Assembly: GCF_019075875.1 (NCBI RefSeq)
Contig: NZ_JAHOOZ010000001.1
Span: 5,584,001-5,648,000 of the forward strand
DNA: 64,000 nt
Reading direction: 5' to 3'
Source of the DNA: Novosphingobium sp. G106
GTDB taxonomy: Bacteria; Pseudomonadota; Alphaproteobacteria; Sphingomonadales; Sphingomonadaceae
How positions within the stretch are numbered: the first letter of the stretch is position 1; each line of letters starts with the position of its first letter. A program made the translations under genes and the position numbers. The notes beneath the pieces were generated by a model, which worked only from the letters and a program-made list of their open reading frames with translations, searched no databases and was not told the DNA's origin. Positions 36,753-45,192 of the stretch are shown here, piece after piece.

Positions 36753-38168
36753 TCAGAAGTCGGACCAGTCGTCGCCTTGCTCGACGGCGGCCGGCTTTAT
36801 GGCGAGATTGCCCTGGACCTGCGGAATGCGCGCTGGCGCAGAGGCGCGTCGCGCGGGCGCCAGGGTCCGTACCACCGATGCATGCTGTGCGGTGCCGGCG
36901 TCTTCGCCGGTGGCGAAGCGCGTGACCAGCGCGGTCAGCTCGTTGGCCTCGTCGGCCAGGCTGCGCGAGGCGGCGGTCGACTGCTCGACCATGGCCGCGT
37001 TCTGCTGGGTCATCCGGTCCATCTCGCCGACCGTCGTGTTGATCTGCTGAAGATTGACCGACTGCGCGTTGGCGTTCTCGGCGATCTCATTCATCGCGCC
37101 GCTGATTTCGCCGACGCTGGAGAGGATCTTCTCGAGCAGCGTGCCGGTCTCGGCGACCAGGGTCACGCCGTCCTCGACCTGGCGGGTCGAGGCGGTGATC
37201 AGTTCCTTGATGTCCTTGGCAGCGTCGGCCGAGCGCTGCGCGAGAGCGCGCACTTCGTTGGCGACGACCGCGAAGCCCTTGCCGGCATCGCCGGCGCGCG
37301 CCGCTTCGACGCCCGCGTTGAGCGCGAGCAGGTTGGTCTGGAAGGCGATCGCATCGATGACGCTGATGATCTGGCCGATTTCCTGGGCCGATTTCTCGAT
37401 CGCACTCATGGCGGTGATGGCGCGGGCGACGACCTGGCCGCCTTCGGTGGCTTCCTGGTGCGTGTTCACCACCGTGCGCTGGACCACGGTGGCGCGCTCC
37501 GCGGTCAGCTTGATGTTGTCGGTCACCTGGTTCATCGCCGAAGCGGCTTCCTCGAGGTTGGCCGCCTGGCGCTCGTTGCGATTGGCGAGGTCGTCGGAGG
37601 CCGATCGGATCTCGGTCGCGCCGCCATTCACGCTGCTGGCCGAGGCGCGGACCGAACGGATCGTGTCGGCCAGCGAGGAGACCGCCGCGTTGAAGTCCTG
37701 GCGCAGCGCCTCATAGGAGCCGGGGAAGGTTTCGTTCAGCTGGAAGTCGAGCTGGTTCTGCGAGAGCTTCTTCAGGCCCATGCCGAGCGCGTCGACGACG
37801 ATACGTTCCTGCGCCTTGGCACCGTTCTGCAATTCCACGGCGTTGTCGCGGAAGGTCGCCATGGCCTTGGTCATGCGGCCGACGCAGTCCTTGTGGTCGG
37901 TGTAGTTGATCGAGCTGTCGGTATCGCCGGCGGCCAGGGCCTCCATGCGCAGCACCGTGTTCACATAGGGTGTGCAGATCTTGGAGGATGAAACCAGGAC
38001 GGTGCCGACCGTCCCGACAAAGGCCGCACCTGCCGCGCCGAGCAGGGCAGGGCTGCCGCCCGCGAGATAGGTTGTGGCGAGGCTGGCGCCGGCGAAGGCG
38101 GTATGAACCCCGAGGAGGGCCTTGAATTTGACGCGGATGGGCGCGTTCTTCTCAAACCAGTTCAGCAT
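36753..38168 (-). CDS. Methyl-accepting chemotaxis protein with CheR/CheB tether
   Basis: A 471-residue chemoreceptor. Two adjacent hydrophobic segments near residues 18-62 give a membrane hairpin with almost no periplasmic domain. A HAMP-like stretch follows, then a long coiled coil with the kinase-contact hairpin NLLALNAGVEAARAGDAGKG, FAVVANEVRALAQRSADAAK. The C-terminus DDWSDF fits the xWxxF pentapeptide that binds CheR/CheB. Sensing must be cytoplasmic, intramembrane or indirect. GGGAGC precedes the ATG. No other chemotaxis gene is in the window, so it is an orphan receptor, next to genes for c-di-GMP and fimbriae. Confidence 0.9.
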   Translation of the reverse strand: MLNWFEKNAPIRVKFKALLGVHTAFAGASLATTYLAGGSPALLGAAGAAFVGTVGTVLVSSSKICTPYVNTVLRMEALAAGDTDSSINYTDHKDCVGRMTKAMATFRDNAVELQNGAKAQERIVVDALGMGLKKLSQNQLDFQLNETFPGSYEALRQDFNAAVSSLADTIRSVRASASSVNGGATEIRSASDDLANRNERQAANLEEAASAMNQVTDNIKLTAERATVVQRTVVNTHQEATEGGQVVARAITAMSAIEKSAQEIGQIISVIDAIAFQTNLLALNAGVEAARAGDAGKGFAVVANEVRALAQRSADAAKDIKELITASTRQVEDGVTLVAETGTLLEKILSSVGEISGAMNEIAENANAQSVNLQQINTTVGEMDRMTQQNAAMVEQSTAASRSLADEANELTALVTRFATGEDAGTAQHASVVRTLAPARRASAPARIPQVQGNLAIKPAAVEQGDDWSDF

Positions 38169-38574
38169 GCTTTGCTCCCGTTGGTTTCACGAAATTTGTG
38201 TCAATGGCCATGTGACCCCCAATAATTCCGGGATTTTCTGCCCGTGTATTTCTCGATGAATTCACTATTCTTATTCTATAGCAATTTGAGCTCACCCCTT
38301 CTTCGGATCATTCCAAGGTCATCTTGAATGCGGGTATGATCGAGTGAACGTCTGCGCAAATGGAGCTTGGTGAATTGCCGTTAAGAAAAGGTTTTAAGCA
38401 ATTAACTTCCGCGACGGACGAAGGGTAAGTGGCGTCATCGGCGAATTGCGTGACGTGAATTGCGCGGATGACCATGCCCTCGCGGATAATCTCGTGGAAA
38501 TGCGGCCCGGCCGGTTGTCGACAGGGATCGGTCGGCTAAAGGCGCGCGCCGGAAAATCGTTCAGGAGGGTATTA
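38169..38574. other. Divergent intergenic region
   Basis: About 400 bases between the chemoreceptor and the TonB-dependent receptor. AT-rich at 38200-38400 and expected to carry both promoters. Near its right end is AGGAGGG, the ribosome-binding site of the receptor. A direct repeat GAATTGCG occurs at about 38442 and 38457. No gene supported. Confidence 0.5.
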
Positions 38575-40944
38575 ATGGTGGGGCAAGCAACCGGAGGGCG
38601 TCGGGGGCATTTCGATCGCCTTTTTCCGCTGCGTCTCTGGATTGCCCTTCCTGCCACGCTGAGTGCTGCCACCGCAGCGCATGCCGAGGCGGCGGTCACC
38701 CCGGAAGACGGGGACGCGATCTTGGTAACCGCGCAAAAGCGGGTCGAGAACGTCCAGCAAGTGCCGATCTCGGTCGCTGCGTTCGACGCCGCTGCGCTGA
38801 TGCGTGCTAACGTGGCCAGCGCGCCGGACCTCACTCGCATCGCGCCGGGCCTCCAGATCAGCCGTGGCACCCAGTCGGCCTTCTTGCGGGTCGCCATCCG
38901 CGGCATCGGAACGGCGAGCAACACGACCATCGAACCCAGCGTCGCGGTTCTTGTCGACCGCGTTTACGTTCCCCGTCCGGGGGCGATCGTCGGGACCATG
39001 CTCGACATGGACAGCGTCGAGATCCTGCGCGGCCCGCAAGGCACGCTGTTCGGTCGCAACGCCAGCGCGGGCGCGATCCAACTGAACACGGCCCCGCCCA
39101 AGGCGAACTTCTCCGCCGGCCTGGCCGAGGAAGTCGGCAACGGTTCGCGCTATAAGCTGAACGGCTATGTCAATCTGCCGCTGGGCAGCGCCATGGCGCT
39201 TCGCGTTGCTGGTAGCGCCCAGTGGTTCGGCGGCTTCTGGCGCAATCGCTTCGATGGCAAGCGTTATGGCGGCGCCGACGACCTGGGCCTGCGTGCCAGC
39301 TACAAGGCCGAGGCGGGCGGACTGACCTGGCTGGTCCGCGTCGAGCGCCTGCGGACAAAGGGCGACGGTTCCAGCGATATCGATTTCGACGCCGACAGCG
39401 TTTCGCTCGCGCAGCTTTCCGCGTTCCGATCGCGTCTCGGTGGAGTGCTTCCCGACCTGGAACTGGACGACACCCGCATGAACCAGTCGGTTACCGCCAG
39501 CTTAGACGACCGGCAGTGGGGCCTCTGGAGCACGCTGTCATTCGATCATGACGGGACCACCGTTCGCCTGATCGACAGCTATCGCGACTGGCGCAACCGG
39601 CAGCTCGACGGTGATGTCATCTACACGCCTGTCCCGATCCTTTCGCGCGTGGGGAACTATCGATCGAGGAGCCATAACCACGAGCTGCAGTTCATCTCGC
39701 CCGAGCGCGGATGGCTCGGCGGCCGGCTCGACATGGTCGGCGGTGTCTATCTGTTCAGCGAGGACTATGCGCTGGGCGAGAAGTTCCAGATGCGCGCCGC
39801 CTATTGCGACATCGTCGCGCCGCCCGGAGGCAACCGGGTCGGATGCAACGCCTTCATGGCGGCAGGGGGCGGCCAGGACGCCACCAGTCAGAAAGTCGCG
39901 CAGGCGACCCGGAGCTATGCCGCCTATGGTCAGGCGACCATCCATCTGACCGGGGCGCTGAGCCTTACGCTCGGTGGCCGCTACACCCTGGACCGCAAGC
40001 AAGGCAGCTATTCGCAGACGATCACCAATCCCTATGTCGCCCTGCTGCGCGCACCCGAAGTGCTGACGCTGCCAGACGTCCGCGACGAGCGGCTCACCTA
40101 TCGCCTGGGCCTCGGTTACCAGCCAAGGCCGGACATCCTGGTCTTCGCATCGCTGTCGACGGGGTACAAATCGGCCGGCTACAACAGCGGCGGCGGGGCG
40201 ACGCCGCTTTCGACTTTCGATGCAAGCGGCAAGCTCGTCTCAACCAGGCGCCTGTTCGCACGCGAGACCTCAAGGAATGTCGAGCTGGGAGCCAAGACAA
40301 GCTGGCTGTCCGGCCGGCTCACTGCCAATCTCACGCTCTACAGCATGGACATCGACGGCTATCAGGATCGCGCCTTCGACGGGATCAGCTTCGTCGTGCT
40401 CAACGCGGGGAGCATGCGCCAGCAGGGCTTCGAATATGACATGATCGCTTCGCCGGGCGGGGGCCTCAGGCTGACCTCGTCGATCGCCTACCTGGATTCG
40501 CGGTTCCTCGAATATCCCAATGCGCCGGGCCTGCCTGGGCTGGGCGGCACGCAGGACCTCAAAGGCAAGCCCACCACCGCCTCGCCGAATTGGACGGGCC
40601 GCGTCGCCGCCGATTGGACGCAAGGGCGGGTCGACGCGAACCTGGGCCTCTCGTTCGTCACCAGCCAGTTTCTGGGGCTGGGATCAGACGTCAATCCGCA
40701 GACCATCCAGAAGGGCTATGCGCTACTCGACGCGCGCATGACGCTGAACGCTGTCGATCGTCGTTGGGCCCTGTCGCTGTTCGGCACCAACCTGACCGAC
40801 GCGTCCTATGCGCTCGGCCGATTCTACCAGGTGCTCGACGGTGTGTTCGGGCTTCGCAACGGCATCTTTCCGGGCAGCACGGCGATCCGCGTCAGTCGAT
40901 CCTATCCGCGCAGCTACGGACTGTCGGCGAGCTTCCGGTACTAA
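38575..40944 (+). CDS. TonB-dependent outer-membrane receptor
   Basis: About 789 residues. A signal peptide ends near TAAHAEA. The plug domain carries ILVTAQKRVENVQQVPISVA, then AIRGIGT, then SVEILRGPQGTLFGRNASAG. It is followed by a 22-strand-barrel-like C-terminal part and ends with the SASFRY aromatic terminus. It takes up siderophores, sugars or other large substrates by proton-motive force. The AGGAGGG site decides the ATG at 38575 although the frame is open to 38446. In sphingomonads such receptors sit beside catabolic transporters; here it converges on, and overlaps, an MFS gene. Confidence 0.92.
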   Translation: MVGQATGGRRGHFDRLFPLRLWIALPATLSAATAAHAEAAVTPEDGDAILVTAQKRVENVQQVPISVAAFDAAALMRANVASAPDLTRIAPGLQISRGTQSAFLRVAIRGIGTASNTTIEPSVAVLVDRVYVPRPGAIVGTMLDMDSVEILRGPQGTLFGRNASAGAIQLNTAPPKANFSAGLAEEVGNGSRYKLNGYVNLPLGSAMALRVAGSAQWFGGFWRNRFDGKRYGGADDLGLRASYKAEAGGLTWLVRVERLRTKGDGSSDIDFDADSVSLAQLSAFRSRLGGVLPDLELDDTRMNQSVTASLDDRQWGLWSTLSFDHDGTTVRLIDSYRDWRNRQLDGDVIYTPVPILSRVGNYRSRSHNHELQFISPERGWLGGRLDMVGGVYLFSEDYALGEKFQMRAAYCDIVAPPGGNRVGCNAFMAAGGGQDATSQKVAQATRSYAAYGQATIHLTGALSLTLGGRYTLDRKQGSYSQTITNPYVALLRAPEVLTLPDVRDERLTYRLGLGYQPRPDILVFASLSTGYKSAGYNSGGGATPLSTFDASGKLVSTRRLFARETSRNVELGAKTSWLSGRLTANLTLYSMDIDGYQDRAFDGISFVVLNAGSMRQQGFEYDMIASPGGGLRLTSSIAYLDSRFLEYPNAPGLPGLGGTQDLKGKPTTASPNWTGRVAADWTQGRVDANLGLSFVTSQFLGLGSDVNPQTIQKGYALLDARMTLNAVDRRWALSLFGTNLTDASYALGRFYQVLDGVFGLRNGIFPGSTAIRVSRSYPRSYGLSASFRY

Positions 40945-42249
40945 TCCCGTTCCCGACATCAGCACGCGGCCGTAAGCCGCAGCGCCGATCAGCGCGACCG
41001 GCACGGCCAGCAGGCACAGCGCATGGCCGACCGAGTGAGCGCCGCTCATCGGCGCCATCAGGTCGCTGACAAGTCCGACGGCGGGAATGCCGAGGCACAG
41101 CGTGAAGACCGACGCCGCGGTCGAGCAGACGGCGACCGCCAAGGCCCGGTGGCTCGGTCCCGCCGCATCCTGGATCAGCCGCGTTGCCGGAGCGGGCCAG
41201 GCGAAGGCCGGCGCCTGGAGCAGCGTCATCGCCGCCAGCGCCAGCCACCTGTCGTCGGCTGTGACCATCACCAGCGTGGCGGGAATGCTCAGGCTGGTCG
41301 CGGCGACCATGAACCAGGCTTCGGGGTGCGCCGTGCGCTTCCGCAGCCAATCGCAGAGCGGACCTGCGCCGACCACGCCGAGCGCGCCGGAGCTCCCGAC
41401 CGCAAGCGCGCCGTAGAGGCCGATCTCGGCCACGCTCATCCCATGCGCACGCATGAAGAACGCGGGAATCCAGGCGTTTGTCGCATAGGCGACGAAGCTG
41501 GATGCGGACAGCGCCACGGCCAGCGAGCCCATACCACGCGTGCGGACGACCGCTATGATCGCCGCCGTCATCGTGCCGTCGCGGTGCAGAGCAGTGCGCG
41601 GACGCGGATCCTTTACAAAGGCGAGGATCAGCAGCGCCACGAGAAATCCGGGTGCCCCGGCAACGAGGAAGGCGGCCCGCCAACCCCAGAGCTGCGAGAC
41701 CTGACCGCCGACGAAATAGCCCAGCAGGGTGCCGACCGGGACGCCCACGAACATCAGCGACAGGGCGGAGCTGCGTCGCCGGGGTGAGGCAAGGTCGGCG
41801 ACGAGCGCTGTGCTTGCTGGCTGGGCACCGCCTTCGCCCAGACCAATACCGATCCGGCCCAGAGCCAGCGTGAGATAGCCAAAAGCAAGCCCGCAGACCA
41901 AGGTCGAGGCGCTCCACAGCACCACCATCGCCGCGAGCAGCTTTCGACGATCCGTCCTGTCGGCCAGCCACCCCATGGGAAGTGCCACGGCAGCGAAGAA
42001 CAGGCCGAAGGTTGCGCCGGTCAGCAGGCCCAGTCCGGCGTCGTTGACATGCAATTCCGCCTTGATGCTCTCCGCCACGACGTTGATGACCTGCCGGTCG
42101 AACAGATTGACCGTCACGCCAGCGAAGAGGATCGTGACACCGAGGCGGGCATTCGCGGGTGGTGCGGGCGTATCTGCCGAGGGTCCTTGTGGTAGCCGAT
42201 CCCCGGCAGCCCGGCACATGGCGATACTCGGCATTGGGCGGGGGAACAT
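40723..42249 (-). CDS. MFS transporter
   Basis: A 508-residue inner-membrane transporter with twelve hydrophobic helices; MFS marks are GWLADRTDRRKLL between helices 2 and 3 and RIGIGLGEGG in helix 4. It resembles the spinster/hexuronate-type facilitators that accompany TonB receptors. Its last helix ends near LIGAAAYGRVLM, after which the frame runs on for about 75 residues into the antisense of the receptor gene (222-bp overlap). The tail has no counterpart in the family and probably reflects a lost stop codon. An in-frame ATG 11 codons inside is an alternative start. Confidence 0.85.
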   Translation of the reverse strand: MFPRPMPSIAMCRAAGDRLPQGPSADTPAPPANARLGVTILFAGVTVNLFDRQVINVVAESIKAELHVNDAGLGLLTGATFGLFFAAVALPMGWLADRTDRRKLLAAMVVLWSASTLVCGLAFGYLTLALGRIGIGLGEGGAQPASTALVADLASPRRRSSALSLMFVGVPVGTLLGYFVGGQVSQLWGWRAAFLVAGAPGFLVALLILAFVKDPRPRTALHRDGTMTAAIIAVVRTRGMGSLAVALSASSFVAYATNAWIPAFFMRAHGMSVAEIGLYGALAVGSSGALGVVGAGPLCDWLRKRTAHPEAWFMVAATSLSIPATLVMVTADDRWLALAAMTLLQAPAFAWPAPATRLIQDAAGPSHRALAVAVCSTAASVFTLCLGIPAVGLVSDLMAPMSGAHSVGHALCLLAVPVALIGAAAYGRVLMSGTGLVPEARRQSVAARIGSTDADRRAARKDAVAKPEHTVEHLVESAERIGRVGQVGAEQRQGPTTIDSVQRHARVE

Positions 42250-42390
42250 TCGGAGCGGTCACCTAGCGCGATGGGCACGCGCCCGATCCGGGCGGTTTGA
42301 CTCATTGCGGTTCGGCCCACCGCAACGCAAGCCAGGCACGGTCGAAGTTAACAAGTTAATACTTGGGCGATTTCACGCGCCCGGTCCCGG

Positions 42391-42993
42391 CTAGATCATG
42401 AAGGTGCCTTCGACCCAGATACGAATGGAATCCGAAGGTCCGCGCGCCTTGAACTTGGAAATGACACTTGCGCGATGGGCTTCTACCGTTCGCGGGCTGA
42501 TTCCCAGTTCATCTCCGATCTCCCGGCTCGAGAGGCCATCGACAACTTTTGCCATGATCTCTCTTTCCCGTGAATTGAGGTTCCGAACTTTGTCGGCCGA
42601 GGCCTCATAGCGGACTTTCCAGTTAACAATGTTGCCATTCCATCGATGGCTGCGCTCGATGCTCTTTTCGACATCGGTGTGGCTGAACGGCCAGATCAGA
42701 TAGTCCCTGGCACCTTCCATCGCTGCTGCGGCGACGCGCTGGGAATCGCATACTTCGTCGAATGCGACCAATGGCGACCAGCACTCGCGCTTTCTTGCCA
42801 GTTCTTTTGCCTTTGGCACCGCGCTGCCATTGTCGTGCACCAGAATGGGGGCGCCGTCGGGTGGAAGCTGGAACAATTCGTTGGGGTCTTCGAGCGGCAG
42901 GACGCTGTAGCCGCCTTTTGAAAGTTCGAAAGCAATCGCTGCGCGGCGAGTACAATCTTCATCCACGACAAACAACTTGTTGAAAGTGACCAT
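42391..42993 (-). CDS. FixJ/NarL-like regulator with degenerate receiver domain
   Basis: A 200-residue two-domain protein. The N-terminal receiver-like domain keeps an acidic start (FVVDEDCTRR) and an Asp in PILVHDNGS, but the conserved Lys that normally precedes Pro-Phe is Trp (GARDYLIWPF). The C-terminal LuxR-type helix-turn-helix is intact (SSREIGDELGISPRTVEAHR). Loss of the Lys suggests phosphorylation-independent or altered control. It is transcribed away from a paralogue at 43549, with a 555-bp AT-rich region between. Confidence 0.82.
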   Translation of the reverse strand: MVTFNKLFVVDEDCTRRAAIAFELSKGGYSVLPLEDPNELFQLPPDGAPILVHDNGSAVPKAKELARKRECWSPLVAFDEVCDSQRVAAAAMEGARDYLIWPFSHTDVEKSIERSHRWNGNIVNWKVRYEASADKVRNLNSREREIMAKVVDGLSSREIGDELGISPRTVEAHRASVISKFKARGPSDSIRIWVEGTFMI

Positions 42994-43548
42994 TTAGATT
43001 CGTCTGCCCCGCGATTTAATATCCGGATGAAACACGATGGCCTCGCTGATGTGTTGCCTATTGCACTTTTCGTTCACCATGTTGATCTTTGGTAAGTTAA
43101 GATATTCCGACCGGATAGCCGTTTCCATGGGTCGCCGGTCGTCCCGGCGCCATATGCAAATATTTCGGCGCGATCGGTGCGGGAATTCCTGTCGGCAACC
43201 GAAATGTCGGCGGCTATCACACCCGGAGATCTGCTCATGCGCGGTGGAGGAAGTGCTGCTCGTCAGTAACAGCGTGGCATTTTTGAACGAGATGGCCGGC
43301 TATACGAATGCTCATCGGCACCTTGTATACATCCAGAATGGCGCATTAACTCTTGTGATGCCTTTTGGGGTCCAATTCCCCCAGTTGTCTGTGATTTTCA
43401 CGGATATTGTCGCGTAAAGTTAAGCGGAGTTGTCGTTTTTTAATTTGACAGGGCGGGTGGGAATAAAGGAACTCTCGCGCGCCGGTTCGAGAATTGTCAT
43501 GGTTTTTTAGATATTTGGGGAAATTTCGTGGATGTTGCCGGGTAGAAT
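42994..43548. other. Divergent AT-rich intergenic region between the two regulators
   Basis: About 555 bases, clearly more AT-rich than flanking genes. It should hold promoters for both regulators. A plus-strand open frame of 126 codons (43037-43417) has no ribosome-binding site and no recognisable protein; I do not call it. No strong hairpin seen. Confidence 0.5.
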
Positions 43549-44163
43549 ATGGACATCAGCAAACGAATAACACTCATTGACGGCAATTCGCATCGCAGAG
43601 CGGAGATCTCGCGGTTTTTTCTGGGAATGCAGTTCCACATCGAGCCTTTCGAGAATGATTCAGAGCTCGAAGGACATTGGCCAAGCGACGGCCATATCCT
43701 GGTTCACGATACGGAGGAGAGCGTCGCCCACCTTGCGGGCCGGCTTCCCAGCACAGGCGTCTGGTTGCCGATAATCGCCTATAGTGAAGCGCCACAGCCG
43801 GATCGCATCGTCGATGCCATACTCGAAGGGGCAATCGATTATTGGACGCTACCCCTTGATAAGGACAGGGCGACAAGCAAGCTCGCGCTGGCTCGCGAGC
43901 GGACCGACAGTTTCGGTTTGGCGAGGGTGCGCGAGGCTGCCGCCAGGCGGAGCATCGAATGCTTGTCCAGCCGAGAGCTGCAGGTGCTTGCCGGTGTAGC
44001 CTCGGGCCTCCAGAATCGCGCTATAGCAGAACAGTTGGGCATAAGCCCTCGTACTGTTGAAGTTCATCGCGCCCATATGATGGGCAAGCTCAAGGCAAAA
44101 TGTACGACGGATGCGATCCGCATTGCGCTTTACACATCCTTGTCTTTGAATCCTGCGGAGTGA
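43549..44163 (+). CDS. FixJ/NarL-like regulator with degenerate receiver domain (paralogue)
   Basis: 204 residues with the same architecture as the gene at 42391. The receiver-like part has LIDGNSHRR and ILVHDTEES, and the conserved Lys is Leu (GAIDYWTLPL). The C-terminal helix-turn-helix reads NRAIAEQLGISPRTVEVHRA. The two proteins share motifs beyond the DNA-binding domain, so they are diverged paralogues. This one converges on the fimbrial operon, with only 15 bases between stop codons, and is a candidate regulator of it. Confidence 0.82.
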   Translation: MDISKRITLIDGNSHRRAEISRFFLGMQFHIEPFENDSELEGHWPSDGHILVHDTEESVAHLAGRLPSTGVWLPIIAYSEAPQPDRIVDAILEGAIDYWTLPLDKDRATSKLALARERTDSFGLARVREAAARRSIECLSSRELQVLAGVASGLQNRAIAEQLGISPRTVEVHRAHMMGKLKAKCTTDAIRIALYTSLSLNPAE

Positions 44164-44178
44164 ACTCGATCGGAGGTT

Positions 44179-45177
44179 TTATTGATAGCTGAGTGTAAAG
44201 GTGGCGGCTGCCTGAATCAGGCCGGGAGTCGCTACACCGGTCGCGTAGTATTGGACCGTAAGCGGGATGGACGAGATCGAACCTGACGGACCGACCAGCC
44301 ATTGGTTCGTCGTGCCCGCAACCGCAGAGTCCGGGCCATAATTTATCGCGCTTCCATTGCTGCGCAGTATCTGGAGTTTCACGTTTCCAGCTGTCGAGGT
44401 TCCCTTCAGGGACGGCAGCGTCGACGTGTTCGCGGCATTTGTCGTATCCGTAAGCGTAACATGGACATCGGCCCCGCCGGTGGCGCAATTGAGCGAAATG
44501 GAGAAGCTTGTCGCGCCGGCCGTCTGCCCGGCCGCCACGAGTTTCTGAACCGATACGGCCGGCAGATACACCGCAATCGATGGATTGGCGACCTGGCAGG
44601 TAACGCCGGTCACGGTTCCATTGTTGGCGGTCACCGTCAGGGTCTGGGCGCTGAGACTGAGCACGCCGCATCCCAGGCCGACGGCCGCGAAAGTCAGGCC
44701 GACGCTCGGCAGTGCATTCAGCGTCCCGGAACCGATCGGTCCGGTAACGATCAGATCGGCATCCACCCTGGTGAGTGTGCCGGGTGCGCTCAAGGACAAG
44801 GCAAGGCTTGCCTGGAGACCCGGAGTGATCTGCGTGCGGGTTGCTCCGTTGTAATAGTAAAAATTGACGCCGAGGCCTGGCACGCCGGTCGTGAAAGTGT
44901 TGCCGTTCGCGGCCGAGCCGGACAGGAAGAGCGTAGTAACCAGGCACAGGCCACCGACACCGGCCGCGGAGATCGTAGATGTCGATGTCGCCAGGACCGT
45001 GCCAACCGGTTTGTCTCGCGCTGTCGAGTACGGGCCGGCCGGGCTCAATGGCAGGTTTGCCGGGCTGATGACGATCGATATCGCCTGCGCCGGAGAGCTG
45101 AAGCCCAGGGCCAGCAGCAGGCAGATCCCGGCCAAGCGGCCGATCGAGCGGCGCAACAGATCGAATAGCGTGTTCAT
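44179..45177 (-). CDS. Fimbrial tip adhesin / minor pilin-like protein
   Basis: A 332-residue exported protein. A signal peptide (LAGICLLLALGFSSPAQA) is followed by an N-terminal domain without strong similarity that would be the receptor-binding part. The second half is a pilin-like domain with TVTGVTCQVANPSIAV, LNCATGGADVHVTLTD and the terminal beta strand AAATFTLSYQ that would complete donor-strand exchange. Last gene of the chaperone-usher operon, as tip adhesins usually are. Binding specificity unknown. Confidence 0.75.
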   Translation of the reverse strand: MNTLFDLLRRSIGRLAGICLLLALGFSSPAQAISIVISPANLPLSPAGPYSTARDKPVGTVLATSTSTISAAGVGGLCLVTTLFLSGSAANGNTFTTGVPGLGVNFYYYNGATRTQITPGLQASLALSLSAPGTLTRVDADLIVTGPIGSGTLNALPSVGLTFAAVGLGCGVLSLSAQTLTVTANNGTVTGVTCQVANPSIAVYLPAVSVQKLVAAGQTAGATSFSISLNCATGGADVHVTLTDTTNAANTSTLPSLKGTSTAGNVKLQILRSNGSAINYGPDSAVAGTTNQWLVGPSGSISSIPLTVQYYATGVATPGLIQAAATFTLSYQ

Positions 45178-45192
45178 GGAGCCCTCCGCATC

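Noticed and set aside
43037..43417. 126-codon plus-strand open frame between the two FixJ-like regulators
   Set aside because: No ribosome-binding site, mixed composition, no family match, and it fills a region expected to hold two promoters.
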